From Pseudomonadota bacterium (GTDB lineage Bacteria > Myxococcota > Polyangia > GCA-2747355 > JACKDQ01), in NCBI GenBank assembly GCA_030591195.1, contig JAUVBO010000171.1:1-6469 (forward strand): 6,469 nucleotides of DNA. Direction: 5' to 3'. Numbering within the stretch: the first letter of the stretch is position 1; each line of letters starts with the position of its first letter. Of this stretch, positions 1 through 6,288 are shown piece after piece. A program made the position numbers and the translations under genes. A model generated the notes under the pieces. The model ran no database searches, was not told the origin of the DNA, and saw only the letters and a list, made by a program, of their open reading frames with translations.

Positions 1-172
1 GGCCAAGCAAGCTGAAGTGAATCGGAATGCGAGGCAAGAACATTGCCCTGTCCTTTCGTCGACAAGATAGACCGCCGTTTGTGGCCAGCCAGCCCTGTAC
101 GTCCACGATGCGGCTGCCGAGACTTCAGTCCGCGCGCCGCAGCGGTGCCGTGGCTCCCGGCGCGAGGGGGGC
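1..172. other. Non-coding flank downstream of tssH
   Basis: No credible reading frame or RNA gene is visible, and the sequence is less GC-rich than the genes. The only structure seen is a 7-bp inverted repeat, CGCGCCG at 133-139 and CGGCGCG at 158-164, with an 18-nt loop, about 10 bp past the tssH stop. It could help end the minus-strand transcript, but no T-run follows it on that strand, so it is not called as a terminator. The flank shows that tssH is the last gene of its unit, as far as can be seen. Confidence 0.5.
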
Positions 173-2959
173 TTAGCCGGGGAAGCTGAGCTGGTAGTTG
201 CCGTCGTCGGCGAGGTCGAGGGTCAGCGCCTTGGGCAGCGGGCCCTGGGACATCTGCTCCAGCAGCGCTCTCGAGAGCAGCGGCAGCAGGGTGCGCGACA
301 TGATGTGGTCGATGTTGCGCGCGCCGCTCTCGACCTCGGTGCAGCGGCTGGCGATCTGGTCGACGACCTTGTCGGTCACCTCGAGCGCGACGCCGTGGGC
401 CTTCTTCAGCCGGTCGCGCAGGTGGTCGAGCTTGAGCCCGGTGATCATCTTCAGGCTGCTCGGCGAGAGCGGGAAGTAGGGCACGACCTTCATCCGCGCC
501 AGCAGCGCCGGCTTGAAGTGGTCGCTGAGGATCGGCTGGATCGCGTCGGCCACCTGCTGGCGCGTCGGCGGCTTCTCGGCCTTCATCAGCATCTCGGTCA
601 TCACGTCCGAGCCGAGGTTGCTGGTCAGCATCACCACCGTGTTGGAGAAGTCGATCACCCGGCCCTCACCGTCGGCGAGCATCCCCTTGTCAAAGACCTG
701 GTAGAAGATGTTCATCACGTCGCGGTCGGCCTTCTCGACCTCGTCGAGGATCACCGCCGAGTAGGGGCGCTGGCGGACGGCCTCGGTCAGCACGCCGCCC
801 TCGCCGTAGCCGACGTAGCCCGGAGGCGAGCCGATCAGCCGCGAGACGGTGTGCTTTTCCTGGAACTCGGACATGTTGATCGTCACCACGAAGCGCTCAC
901 CGCCGAAGAGCAGGTCGGCGATCGCCAGCGCGGTCTCGGTCTTTCCCACGCCGCTCGGACCGACCATCAGGAACACGCCGAGGGGTGACTTGGGGTTGCC
1001 GAGGCCCAGCTTCGAGGAGCGGATCGTCTCGCCGAGCAGCTTGAGGCCGTAGTCCTGGCCCTTGATCCGCTCGCCGATGCGCTGCTCGAACTCGATCAGC
1101 GCCTTGGCCTCGTCGTCGACCATCTTGCCCACGGGGATGCCGGTCCAGTCGGAGACGACGTTGGCCACCAGCTCGGCGTCGACGACGAGCGGCACGAGCG
1201 TCTCGTCCTGCTGGAGCTCCTCCATCTGCTGCCGGGCGTGCTCGAGCTCGGCTGCGAGGCCGGCGTCGTCCACCGGCACGCCGTCCTTGGCCACCGCCCC
1301 ACCACCAGCGGCCTCGGCCTCCTCGGACTCGGCCTCCTCGGACTCGGCCTCCTCGGACTCGGCCTCCTCGGACTCGGCCTCCTCGCCCTCGGCCTCCCCG
1401 GACTCGGCCTCGGACGCGCCACGCAGCTCGACGAGCTTCTGACTCAGCTCGACCACCCGCTTGACCGCCGCTCGCTCCGCCTGCCAGCGCTGCTCGAGCG
1501 CCTCGACCTCGGCTCGCTTGTCGACGATCGCCTGGTCGAGCTCGGACAGGCGTTCGGCGGGCATCTCGTAGCCCTCGGCCTGCTCGCGGACGAACGACTC
1601 GTGCTCGCGCTCGAGCACGGTCAGCTCGTACTCGAGGGTCTCGAGCTCCGGTGGGCGGGCGTCGCGGGCGATGCCCACCCGGGCGGCGCAGGTGTCGAGC
1701 AGGTCGACGGCCTTGTCCGGCAGCTGGCGGCCGCTGATGTAGCGGCTCGAGAGCTGCACGGTGGCCACCACCGCCTCGTCGCGGATCCGCACCCCGTGGC
1801 TCTTTTCGTAGTGCGGCGCGATGCCGCGCATCATCGCCACGCCACCGATCTCGTCCGGCTCGTCGACCTTGACCAGCTGGAAGCGCCGGGTCAGCGCCGG
1901 GTCCTTCTCGAAGTATTTCTTGTACTCGGACCAGGTGGTGGCGGCGATGGTTCGCAGCTCGCCCCGGGCCAGCGCGGGCTTGAGCAGGTTCGCGGCGTCC
2001 GAGCCGCCGCTCGGGCCACCGGCGCCGATCATCGTGTGGGCCTCGTCGATGAAGAGGATGATCGGCGTCGGCGAGGCCTTGACCTCCTCGATCACCGACT
2101 TGAGGCGGTTTTCGAACTCGCCCTTGACCCCCGCGCCGGCCTGGAGCAGGCCCATGTCGAGGCCGAGGATCTCCACCCCGTGCAGCTGCTGGGGCACGTC
2201 CTTGTCGACCACCCGCTGGGCGAGTCCCTCGACCAGCGCGGTCTTGCCGACGCCCGCCTCGCCGACGATGATCGGGTTGTTCTTCCGCCGCCGGGCGAGG
2301 ATGTCGACGCACTGGCGGATCTCTACCTCGCGGGCGATCACCGGGTCGACGCCGCCGGCCGCGGCGAGGGCGGTGAAGTCGATGGTGAACCGGCCGAGGG
2401 CGGTCTCGGGGCCGCGGCCGTGGGGCCCGCTCGGCGCCTCGCCCGCCTCGCCCGCTGGGCCGCCGGCGACCCGGGCCAGCTGGTCCTCCTTCGAGCCGTC
2501 GACGATCTTCAGCAGCTGCCGGCGTAGCTCGTCGCGAGGGATCTCGGCCAGCATCGAGGTGAACGGCGCGGTGGTGTAGGTGTGGGGCGAGAGCACCAGC
2601 GCGGTGCACAGGGCGCCCGAGCGGACGTTGGCCTGCTTCAGCTCGCCCGAGGCGTAGGTCCAGGCGTCCTGGATCAGCGTCAGCAGGTGAGGCGAGAACA
2701 CCGGACGGTCGCCCTTGCCGCTCGGCTCCTGCTCGAGCTGCTTGACGATCGCCTTCTGCAGGCGGCCGGGGTCGATGCCGTAGTGGCGCAGCACCAGCTG
2801 GACGTCGGCGCCCGGGTCCTCGACCAGCATGTAGAGCATGTGCTCGACGGCCACCTCCGCGTGGCCGCGCGAGACACAGACGCCGGCGGCGCTCTCGAGC
2901 GCCTTGGTGCAGTGCTTGTTGAGCGTACGAATCAGCGTCGCGGGTTCGATCCTGAACAT
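173..2959 (-). CDS. tssH: Type VI secretion system AAA+ ATPase TssH (ClpV)
   Basis: This is the cytoplasmic hexameric ATPase that recognises contracted TssB/TssC sheath and threads it apart so subunits can be reused. The 928-residue protein has a Clp N-domain (about 1-160) and a Gly-rich linker (about 165-185). D1 has Walker A GEAGVGKT at 233-240, Walker B ending D305-E306, pore loop V278-K279-G280 and arginines R358/R359. An M-domain (about 430-590) follows. D2 has Walker A GPSGVGKT at 667-674, Walker B D739-E740, pore segment GSPPGYVGY at 710-718, sensor-1 N781, arginine finger R822 and sensor-2 GAR at 879-881. ClpV rather than ClpB is indicated by the VKGEFE pore loop, the N-domain pattern and the C-terminal SRTLLPLLSRALLEQM. 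All ATPase motifs are intact. It is somewhat longer than usual because of the linker and an acidic repeat at 515-550. The start is fixed by an AGGAG 8 nt upstream. It is probably cotranscribed with the lipoprotein gene 75 bp upstream. Confidence 0.96.
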   Translation of the reverse strand: MFRIEPATLIRTLNKHCTKALESAAGVCVSRGHAEVAVEHMLYMLVEDPGADVQLVLRHYGIDPGRLQKAIVKQLEQEPSGKGDRPVFSPHLLTLIQDAWTYASGELKQANVRSGALCTALVLSPHTYTTAPFTSMLAEIPRDELRRQLLKIVDGSKEDQLARVAGGPAGEAGEAPSGPHGRGPETALGRFTIDFTALAAAGGVDPVIAREVEIRQCVDILARRRKNNPIIVGEAGVGKTALVEGLAQRVVDKDVPQQLHGVEILGLDMGLLQAGAGVKGEFENRLKSVIEEVKASPTPIILFIDEAHTMIGAGGPSGGSDAANLLKPALARGELRTIAATTWSEYKKYFEKDPALTRRFQLVKVDEPDEIGGVAMMRGIAPHYEKSHGVRIRDEAVVATVQLSSRYISGRQLPDKAVDLLDTCAARVGIARDARPPELETLEYELTVLEREHESFVREQAEGYEMPAERLSELDQAIVDKRAEVEALEQRWQAERAAVKRVVELSQKLVELRGASEAESGEAEGEEAESEEAESEEAESEEAESEEAEAAGGGAVAKDGVPVDDAGLAAELEHARQQMEELQQDETLVPLVVDAELVANVVSDWTGIPVGKMVDDEAKALIEFEQRIGERIKGQDYGLKLLGETIRSSKLGLGNPKSPLGVFLMVGPSGVGKTETALAIADLLFGGERFVVTINMSEFQEKHTVSRLIGSPPGYVGYGEGGVLTEAVRQRPYSAVILDEVEKADRDVMNIFYQVFDKGMLADGEGRVIDFSNTVVMLTSNLGSDVMTEMLMKAEKPPTRQQVADAIQPILSDHFKPALLARMKVVPYFPLSPSSLKMITGLKLDHLRDRLKKAHGVALEVTDKVVDQIASRCTEVESGARNIDHIMSRTLLPLLSRALLEQMSQGPLPKALTLDLADDGNYQLSFPG
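1318..1407 (-). repeat. 15-bp in-frame tandem repeat inside tssH
   Basis: Four perfect copies of the 15-bp unit CCTCCTCGGACTCGG (plus-strand reading) occupy 1318-1377, followed by two imperfect copies at 1378-1392 and 1393-1407 and partial matches on both sides. On the coding strand each unit encodes a five-residue Glu/Ala/Ser block of the form ESEEA. This builds the acidic tract at about residues 515-550, in the M-domain between the KLVELRG helix and the helix that starts near residue 565. Because 15 is a multiple of three, gain or loss of a unit would keep the frame. The repeat is read directly from sequence; copy-number variation between strains is an inference. Confidence 0.95.
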
Positions 2960-2967
2960 GGCTCTAT

Positions 2968-2972
2968 CTCCT
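2968..2972 (-). promoter_or_regulatory. Ribosome binding site of tssH
   Basis: On the minus strand AGGAG, within GAGGAGA, lies 8 nt before the ATG at 2959. It is a strong Shine-Dalgarno sequence and confirms that start. It contrasts with the upstream lipoprotein gene, which has none, and fits tssH being an internal gene of an operon. Confidence 0.85.
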
Positions 2973-3034
2973 CGCGTCCGCCCGGCCGACGGTCGTCGAT
3001 GGTCCTGCGGAGAACGATGATCGGCGTCGCCTCG

Positions 3035-4081
3035 CTAGCGGAAGCGAACCCACCGGTTCTTGCCCAGCTTCTCGAGCGTCGTCTGGGCCTTGCAGTAGCG
3101 GCCCGAGACCTTGATCACCTTCACCTCGCCGCCTGGCACGGGCGTGTCGGCGCCGCCGGCGAGCACTTGGCCGCGCTGACCCGGTCGGACGCTGGCGTCG
3201 TCGGGTAGCTCGATGTGGAGCATCATCTGGCCGCGGAAGCGGTAGATGCTGATGATCTTCCCCTTGACGGCGCCGGCGGCTGGCGTGGCCGCGACCGCGG
3301 GGCGCGGCCTGCCGCCGCCGCGCTTGCGCTTGACGCACTTGGCCTCCTTGCAGACGCGACGCTGGGCACACCCGATCACGTCGCTCCAGCGCAGGCAGCC
3401 CGAGGAGTCGGTGCGACAGACCTGGTAGCCCTTGCTGCCCGAGCAGCGGCGCTCCTCGGACTTGCACTGGTCGGTGCAGCCCTTGACGCACTTGCCCTGG
3501 TTGCAGCTCTGGTCTTTCGGGCAGGCGAAGGTCTGGATCCAGGCGTTGCAGCCGTAGGGTGTCTCGCCGCAGAAGGCGTAGCCGTCCTTCTTGAGGCAGA
3601 TCCGCTCGCCGGGGGTGCAGTCGTGGCAGCGGGGCGGGGGGGTCTTCTTCAGCTCGGCCTCGACCGAGTAGGTCGAGCGGTCGGCACCGGCGGCCTGGAC
3701 CCGGATGTAATACCGGCCGGGCATCGCCCGCTTCAGCTCGGCCCGGCGGCCCTTCTGTCCCCAGGCGAGCCCCTGCTGAAGCTGCTTGCCGATGCCGTCG
3801 TGGACCGAGAGCAGCAGATCGGCGCCCTCGCTGTCCCAGTGCAGGGTCACCGTCAGCTTGCCGGGGCGCTTGACCTCGACGTATTTCCAGTCGGTGGCGT
3901 CCTTTTTCTCCCCGTTGACCTCGTCGTTGGCGACCTCGGCGAGCTTGATCGGCGCAGCCCGGGTCCGGTCGCGGTCGGGACCGCTGTTGACCTCGCGGCA
4001 GCGCGGGCCGCTGCAGCAGCTGCCGAGCATCAGGCCCAACGGAACGACGACCAGCGCCCCTCTCACAAGTGACTGGATCAT
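3035..4081 (-). CDS. Cysteine-rich lipoprotein with PPC-like region and two 8-Cys modules
   Basis: The 348-residue protein starts with a hydrophobic signal and a lipobox L19-G20-S21-C22, so it should be lipidated at C22 and act in the envelope. Residues about 45-147 have the alternating strand pattern and tDWk...lDLLLSVHD...G.YYIRV signature of a PPC-like beta-sandwich. Residues 152-198 and 202-249 are two copies of one module with eight cysteines each and nearly identical spacing. A basic Pro/Ala linker (about 251-272) follows. The C-terminal part (about 273-348) is a beta-rich region that could be a small barrel, ending at KNRWVRFR. I recognise no named family for the whole protein. It is not TssJ-like in length or layout. 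It is the likely first gene of an operon with tssH, 75 bp downstream, which suggests an envelope role linked to the T6SS; an immunity role is possible but less likely, because it is divergent from the hydrolase gene. The start is chosen for the signal peptide and the promoter motif upstream. Confidence 0.88.
   Translation of the reverse strand: MIQSLVRGALVVVPLGLMLGSCCSGPRCREVNSGPDRDRTRAAPIKLAEVANDEVNGEKKDATDWKYVEVKRPGKLTVTLHWDSEGADLLLSVHDGIGKQLQQGLAWGQKGRRAELKRAMPGRYYIRVQAAGADRSTYSVEAELKKTPPPRCHDCTPGERICLKKDGYAFCGETPYGCNAWIQTFACPKDQSCNQGKCVKGCTDQCKSEERRCSGSKGYQVCRTDSSGCLRWSDVIGCAQRRVCKEAKCVKRKRGGGRPRPAVAATPAAGAVKGKIISIYRFRGQMMLHIELPDDASVRPGQRGQVLAGGADTPVPGGEVKVIKVSGRYCKAQTTLEKLGKNRWVRFR
3335..3628 (-). 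repeat. Duplicated eight-cysteine module in the lipoprotein
   Basis: Residues 152-198 follow C-x2-C-x6-C-x8-C-x6-C-x8-C-x5-C-x4-C, and residues 202-249 follow C-x3-C-x6-C-x8-C-x6-C-x8-C-x5-C-x4-C. Only the first spacing differs. Both modules share GY before the fourth Cys, G before the fifth Cys, a Trp two or three residues after it, and end in CVK. This is an internal duplication at protein level with divergent DNA. Sixteen evenly patterned cysteines in an exported protein suggest four disulfides per module. Cys-rich modules of this general style are common in secreted myxobacterial proteins; binding function is unknown. Confidence 0.9.
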
Positions 4082-4089
4082 GAAGGGAA

Positions 4090-4098
4090 GCTAGCACA
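4090..4098 (-). promoter_or_regulatory. Candidate -10 element for the lipoprotein-tssH unit
   Basis: On the minus strand TGTGCTAGC begins 17 nt before the ATG at 4081. TGTGCT matches the -10 consensus at three of six positions, including the final T. Transcription would start only a few bases before the ATG, and there is no Shine-Dalgarno sequence in between, which fits a leaderless or nearly leaderless message. No clear -35 box was found. The similarity to the motif of the divergent gene supports the call, but it is not proven. Confidence 0.4.
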
Positions 4099-4160
4099 GG
4101 CCATCGGTCCACCACCAGTCTGGCTGCTGCGACCTCTGATCGCGCCGCGGTCCGCCCGGC

Positions 4161-4169
4161 TATGCTAGC
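4161..4169 (+). promoter_or_regulatory. Candidate -10 element for the amidase gene
   Basis: TATGCTAGC begins 18 nt before the ATG at 4179. TATGCT matches the -10 consensus at four of six positions, including the key first T-A and last T. The predicted start of transcription falls about 5-7 nt before the ATG, and the bases TTCGCGCG just upstream hold no Shine-Dalgarno sequence, so a leaderless or nearly leaderless transcript is likely. No convincing -35 hexamer is seen at the usual spacing. Confidence 0.45.
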
Positions 4170-4178
4170 CTTCGCGCG

Positions 4179-6110
4179 ATGGGCTCGGAGATCATCATCT
4201 GCGGACGGCGCTTCGACGTCGGCCACCCCGTGGTCACCTTCGAGGAAGAGGGTGGCTTCAGCGCCTACGTTCCCCACCGCACCGACGACCCGTCCAAGGT
4301 CCACGCTTTCGACCCGGCCAAGGGGCTCGAGGGCCGCACCCTGCGCTACCGCTACCGGCGGACGATGGGTCGCGAGCGCCAGAGCATCGAGCGCCTGCGC
4401 CGGGTGGTGCGCCAGGTCGTCGTTCACCTCGACGGCTGCCGCGACGCGAAGATGTGCTTCAGCGTGCTGCACAATCAGCGTGGGCTGTCGGTGCACTTTC
4501 TCGTCGACAACGACGGCACGATCTACCAGTGCCTCGACCTGGCTGACTGCGCCTTCCACGCCGGCGGGGTCAACGAGATCTCGGTCGGGCTCGAGCTACA
4601 GAACCGCGGGGACGCCGCTCGCTCGCCGAACTACTACGAGAAGCGCGGGCTGCCGCCGCGCCAGGCGGTGACCTGCCGGGTCCACGGCGCTCAGTTCCTC
4701 GCCTACGACTACACCGACGCCCAGTACCAGGCGATGATCAAGCTCTCGCGGGTGCTGTCACGGGTGCTCCAGGTCCCGTTGACCTCGCCTCGCGACGAGC
4801 GCGGGGCGCTGGTCTGGACCACCATCGACGAGCCGCGCCGCTTCGAGGGCTTCATCGGCCACTTCCACCTCAGCGACAAGAAATGGGATCCGGGCCCCTT
4901 CGACTTCCGGCGCATGTTGCGTGGCGTTGGCTCGCAGCTGACCTTTCCGCTGACCGCCCGGCCGGGCAAGGACCGCGCCGCCGAGGCTGGCGACCCGCAG
5001 CCCGAGGGCTTCGAGCAGCAGGCTCGACGCTACTACGACCTGAGCGAGCAGGAGGCACCGGCCTCGTTTCCAGTGGGCCCGCTGGGGCGGTCACGGCTCT
5101 GGCACGGCGGGCTGCATCTTCCGGCGAGCGAGGGCAAGCCGGTCTACGCGCCGATCGCCGGGCGGGTGGTGGCCGGGCGGATGGCGGCCCCTTGCTCCAT
5201 CGGCGACTGCAACTTCGTCCTGCTCCGCCACGCGCTCGAGGGCCGGCGGCGGACCTTCACCTTCTTCTCGCTCTATTACCACTTGCAGCGCGAGGGCGAT
5301 CAGTGGGGCAGCAAGCCGGCGGCCTGGCTCGCCCAGCGCCGGGGGCTCGCGACGCGACTCGATCGCGGCGACGTGGTGCTGCTCGATCACGGCGTCGAGG
5401 CTGGAGAGCCGATCGGACACGTCGGCCTCGCCGGGCCGCAGGACGAGCGCCGGGGGCAGATCCACTTCGCGATCTTCTCTGCCGAGGAGATCAGTCAGAG
5501 CGTCGATCCGGGCGGCTGGGAGGTGATCGAGGGCAGCCGGAGCAGCCGGATTTGCCGCGCGCGATCGATCATCGAGCGGATCGACCGACCGGAGGGTGGC
5601 AAGCCGCGTGACGGGATGCTCTCGCGGATCGAGCTGCGGCGCTTCTTCGCGCGCAACCCACGGCGCGAGGAGTTCCGCAACACCGTGGTCCGCCACCGCA
5701 GCGAGTGGACGCCGGGCGACTGGCAGCGCCAGCTGTCGCGGGTGCCGGACTTCGCCGCGCTCTCGGCGGACGTCCGTCGGCGGCTGATCGCGCGGCAGAT
5801 CAAGCCGACGCTCTGGTGGACGTCGCGCGTCGCGCGCCACGCCAAGTTGCCCGAGGACGGCTACATCTACTCCTACCACCCGATCGGTTTCTTGGTCTGG
5901 TACAAGCGCCTGCTCGCTCGGCAGGCCAACGCTCGCGCCGCGGGCATCGAGGGCGCCGATCGCTGGGAGGGCAAGGCGGCGCCGAAGCACCTGACGGTGG
6001 ACGCCGAGTCGGGCGAGGCGATGGCCGACGCCGAGGACTTCCTCTCCGGCGACCAGGGGCGTAAGCTAACCCTCGAGGATCTGGTGGATGGCTACCCGGA
6101 AGAAGAGTGA
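4179..6110 (+). CDS. Peptidoglycan amidase fused to an altered M23-like domain; candidate T6SS effector
   Basis: The 643-residue protein should cleave the MurNAc-L-Ala bond of peptidoglycan. After an N-terminal segment (1-70), an Amidase_2 domain (about 75-245) has zinc ligands H83, H228 and D237, the AmpD-type lysine K235 two residues before D237, E139 in SVGLEL and H127 in AFHAGG, so it looks active. A Cys pair C87/C93 with x5 spacing follows the first His, as in many PGRPs. An M23-like domain (about 295-445) keeps H309, H368 and H429, but the usual Asp ligand is H313 and the first His of the HxH motif is Q427. The C-terminal region (about 480-585) has WWTS and YSYHPIGF, a pattern I associate with T6SS-linked hydrolases; residues 600-643 are acidic. 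There is no signal peptide or membrane segment, so it is not Sec-exported, which fits T6SS delivery beside tssH. Alternatives are a wall-remodelling accessory enzyme or a cytoplasmic recycling amidase. The amidase call is firm; the effector role is inference. Confidence 0.9.
   Translation: MGSEIIICGRRFDVGHPVVTFEEEGGFSAYVPHRTDDPSKVHAFDPAKGLEGRTLRYRYRRTMGRERQSIERLRRVVRQVVVHLDGCRDAKMCFSVLHNQRGLSVHFLVDNDGTIYQCLDLADCAFHAGGVNEISVGLELQNRGDAARSPNYYEKRGLPPRQAVTCRVHGAQFLAYDYTDAQYQAMIKLSRVLSRVLQVPLTSPRDERGALVWTTIDEPRRFEGFIGHFHLSDKKWDPGPFDFRRMLRGVGSQLTFPLTARPGKDRAAEAGDPQPEGFEQQARRYYDLSEQEAPASFPVGPLGRSRLWHGGLHLPASEGKPVYAPIAGRVVAGRMAAPCSIGDCNFVLLRHALEGRRRTFTFFSLYYHLQREGDQWGSKPAAWLAQRRGLATRLDRGDVVLLDHGVEAGEPIGHVGLAGPQDERRGQIHFAIFSAEEISQSVDPGGWEVIEGSRSSRICRARSIIERIDRPEGGKPRDGMLSRIELRRFFARNPRREEFRNTVVRHRSEWTPGDWQRQLSRVPDFAALSADVRRRLIARQIKPTLWWTSRVARHAKLPEDGYIYSYHPIGFLVWYKRLLARQANARAAGIEGADRWEGKAAPKHLTVDAESGEAMADAEDFLSGDQGRKLTLEDLVDGYPEEE
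4401..4913 (+). other. Amidase_2 domain region
   Basis: Residues 75-245 of the hydrolase contain VVVHLDG (first zinc His, H83), LSVHFLVDNDGTIYQ, AFHAGG, SVGLEL and GHFHLSDKKWDPGP. The last motif supplies H228, K235 and D237 in the AmpD-type order. All residues needed for catalysis in AmpD and T7 lysozyme relatives are present. Confidence 0.88.
5061..5498 (+). other. M23-like domain region with substituted active site
   Basis: Residues 295-440 show the M23 (LytM) fold signature: WHGGLHLP, then GKPVYAPIAGRVVAG, then LYYHL, then GEPIGHVGLAG and GQIHFAIFS. Compared with LytM, the ligand His (H309), the catalytic His (H368) and the last ligand His (H429) are kept. The ligand Asp is replaced by H313 (codon CAT at 5115-5117) and the HxH catalytic His by Q427 (codon CAG at 5457-5459). 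Confidence 0.75.
6075..6079 (+). promoter_or_regulatory. Ribosome binding site of the small overlapping gene
   Basis: GAGGA lies 8 nt before the ATG at 6088, inside the end of the amidase coding region. The spacing is good for a Shine-Dalgarno sequence and supports translation of the small gene, but the bases also encode amidase residues, so chance cannot be excluded. Confidence 0.45.
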
Positions 6111-6288
6111 TCGGACCTCACGGTCGGTGAGCCGGCGGCTGCTGCTCAGCTGGGCTGGAGCGGTGCCGATCGGCGTGGTGGCGCTGCTCTCGCGGCGCGG
6201 CTGGACTTCGACCTGGGGCGCCGCGAGCTCAGGTCCGCGGCCCGCGGGTTTGCGCCCGCGGCCGATCGTCTGGATCGGTCACATCTGA
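6088..6288 (+). CDS. Small hypothetical protein with Tat-like or membrane N-terminus
   Basis: The 66-residue frame starts 23 bp before the end of the amidase gene and is read in another frame, an arrangement typical of translational coupling. A basic N-terminus is followed by SRRLLL, which resembles a twin-arginine motif but lacks its full consensus, and by a hydrophobic stretch at about 18-35 that could be a signal or single membrane span. The rest is rich in Pro, Arg and Trp. About 80 percent of third positions are G or C, in line with the neighbours, and GAGGA sits 8 nt upstream. No family is recognised. If the upstream hydrolase is an effector, an exported overlapping protein could be its immunity protein, but only about 30 residues remain after the hydrophobic part, so this is weak. 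A GC hairpin at 6242-6261 lies in its 3' end. It may also be a chance frame. Confidence 0.5.
   Translation: MATRKKSDRTSRSVSRRLLLSWAGAVPIGVVALLSRRGWTSTWGAASSGPRPAGLRPRPIVWIGHI

Noticed and set aside
133..164. Inverted repeat as terminator of tssH
   Set aside because: The stem is 7 bp with an 18-nt loop and has no T-run after it on the minus strand, so it is noted in the flank entry but not called.
1318..1407. CRISPR array
   Set aside because: The 15-bp units are directly adjacent with no spacers and lie in frame inside a coding region.
897..2609. 570-codon open frame on the minus strand and 429-codon frame on the plus strand (1238-2527)
   Set aside because: Both lie within tssH, which has a complete domain set. 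Their products are Arg-rich or Leu/Asp/His-rich shadows without recognisable motifs.
173..2959. ClpB disaggregase as the identity of the ATPase
   Set aside because: The N-domain pattern, VKGEFE pore loop and C-terminal region match the TssH/ClpV group rather than ClpB.
2964..4559. 531-codon open frame on the minus strand
   Set aside because: It overlaps the lipoprotein gene in another frame and runs antisense to the amidase gene. Its product is Arg/Pro/Gly-rich low-complexity sequence with no domain, as expected for a shadow frame in GC-rich DNA.
5091..5990. 299-codon open frame on the minus strand
   Set aside because: It is antisense to the M23-like and C-terminal regions of the hydrolase and has no motifs; long antisense frames are common at this GC content.
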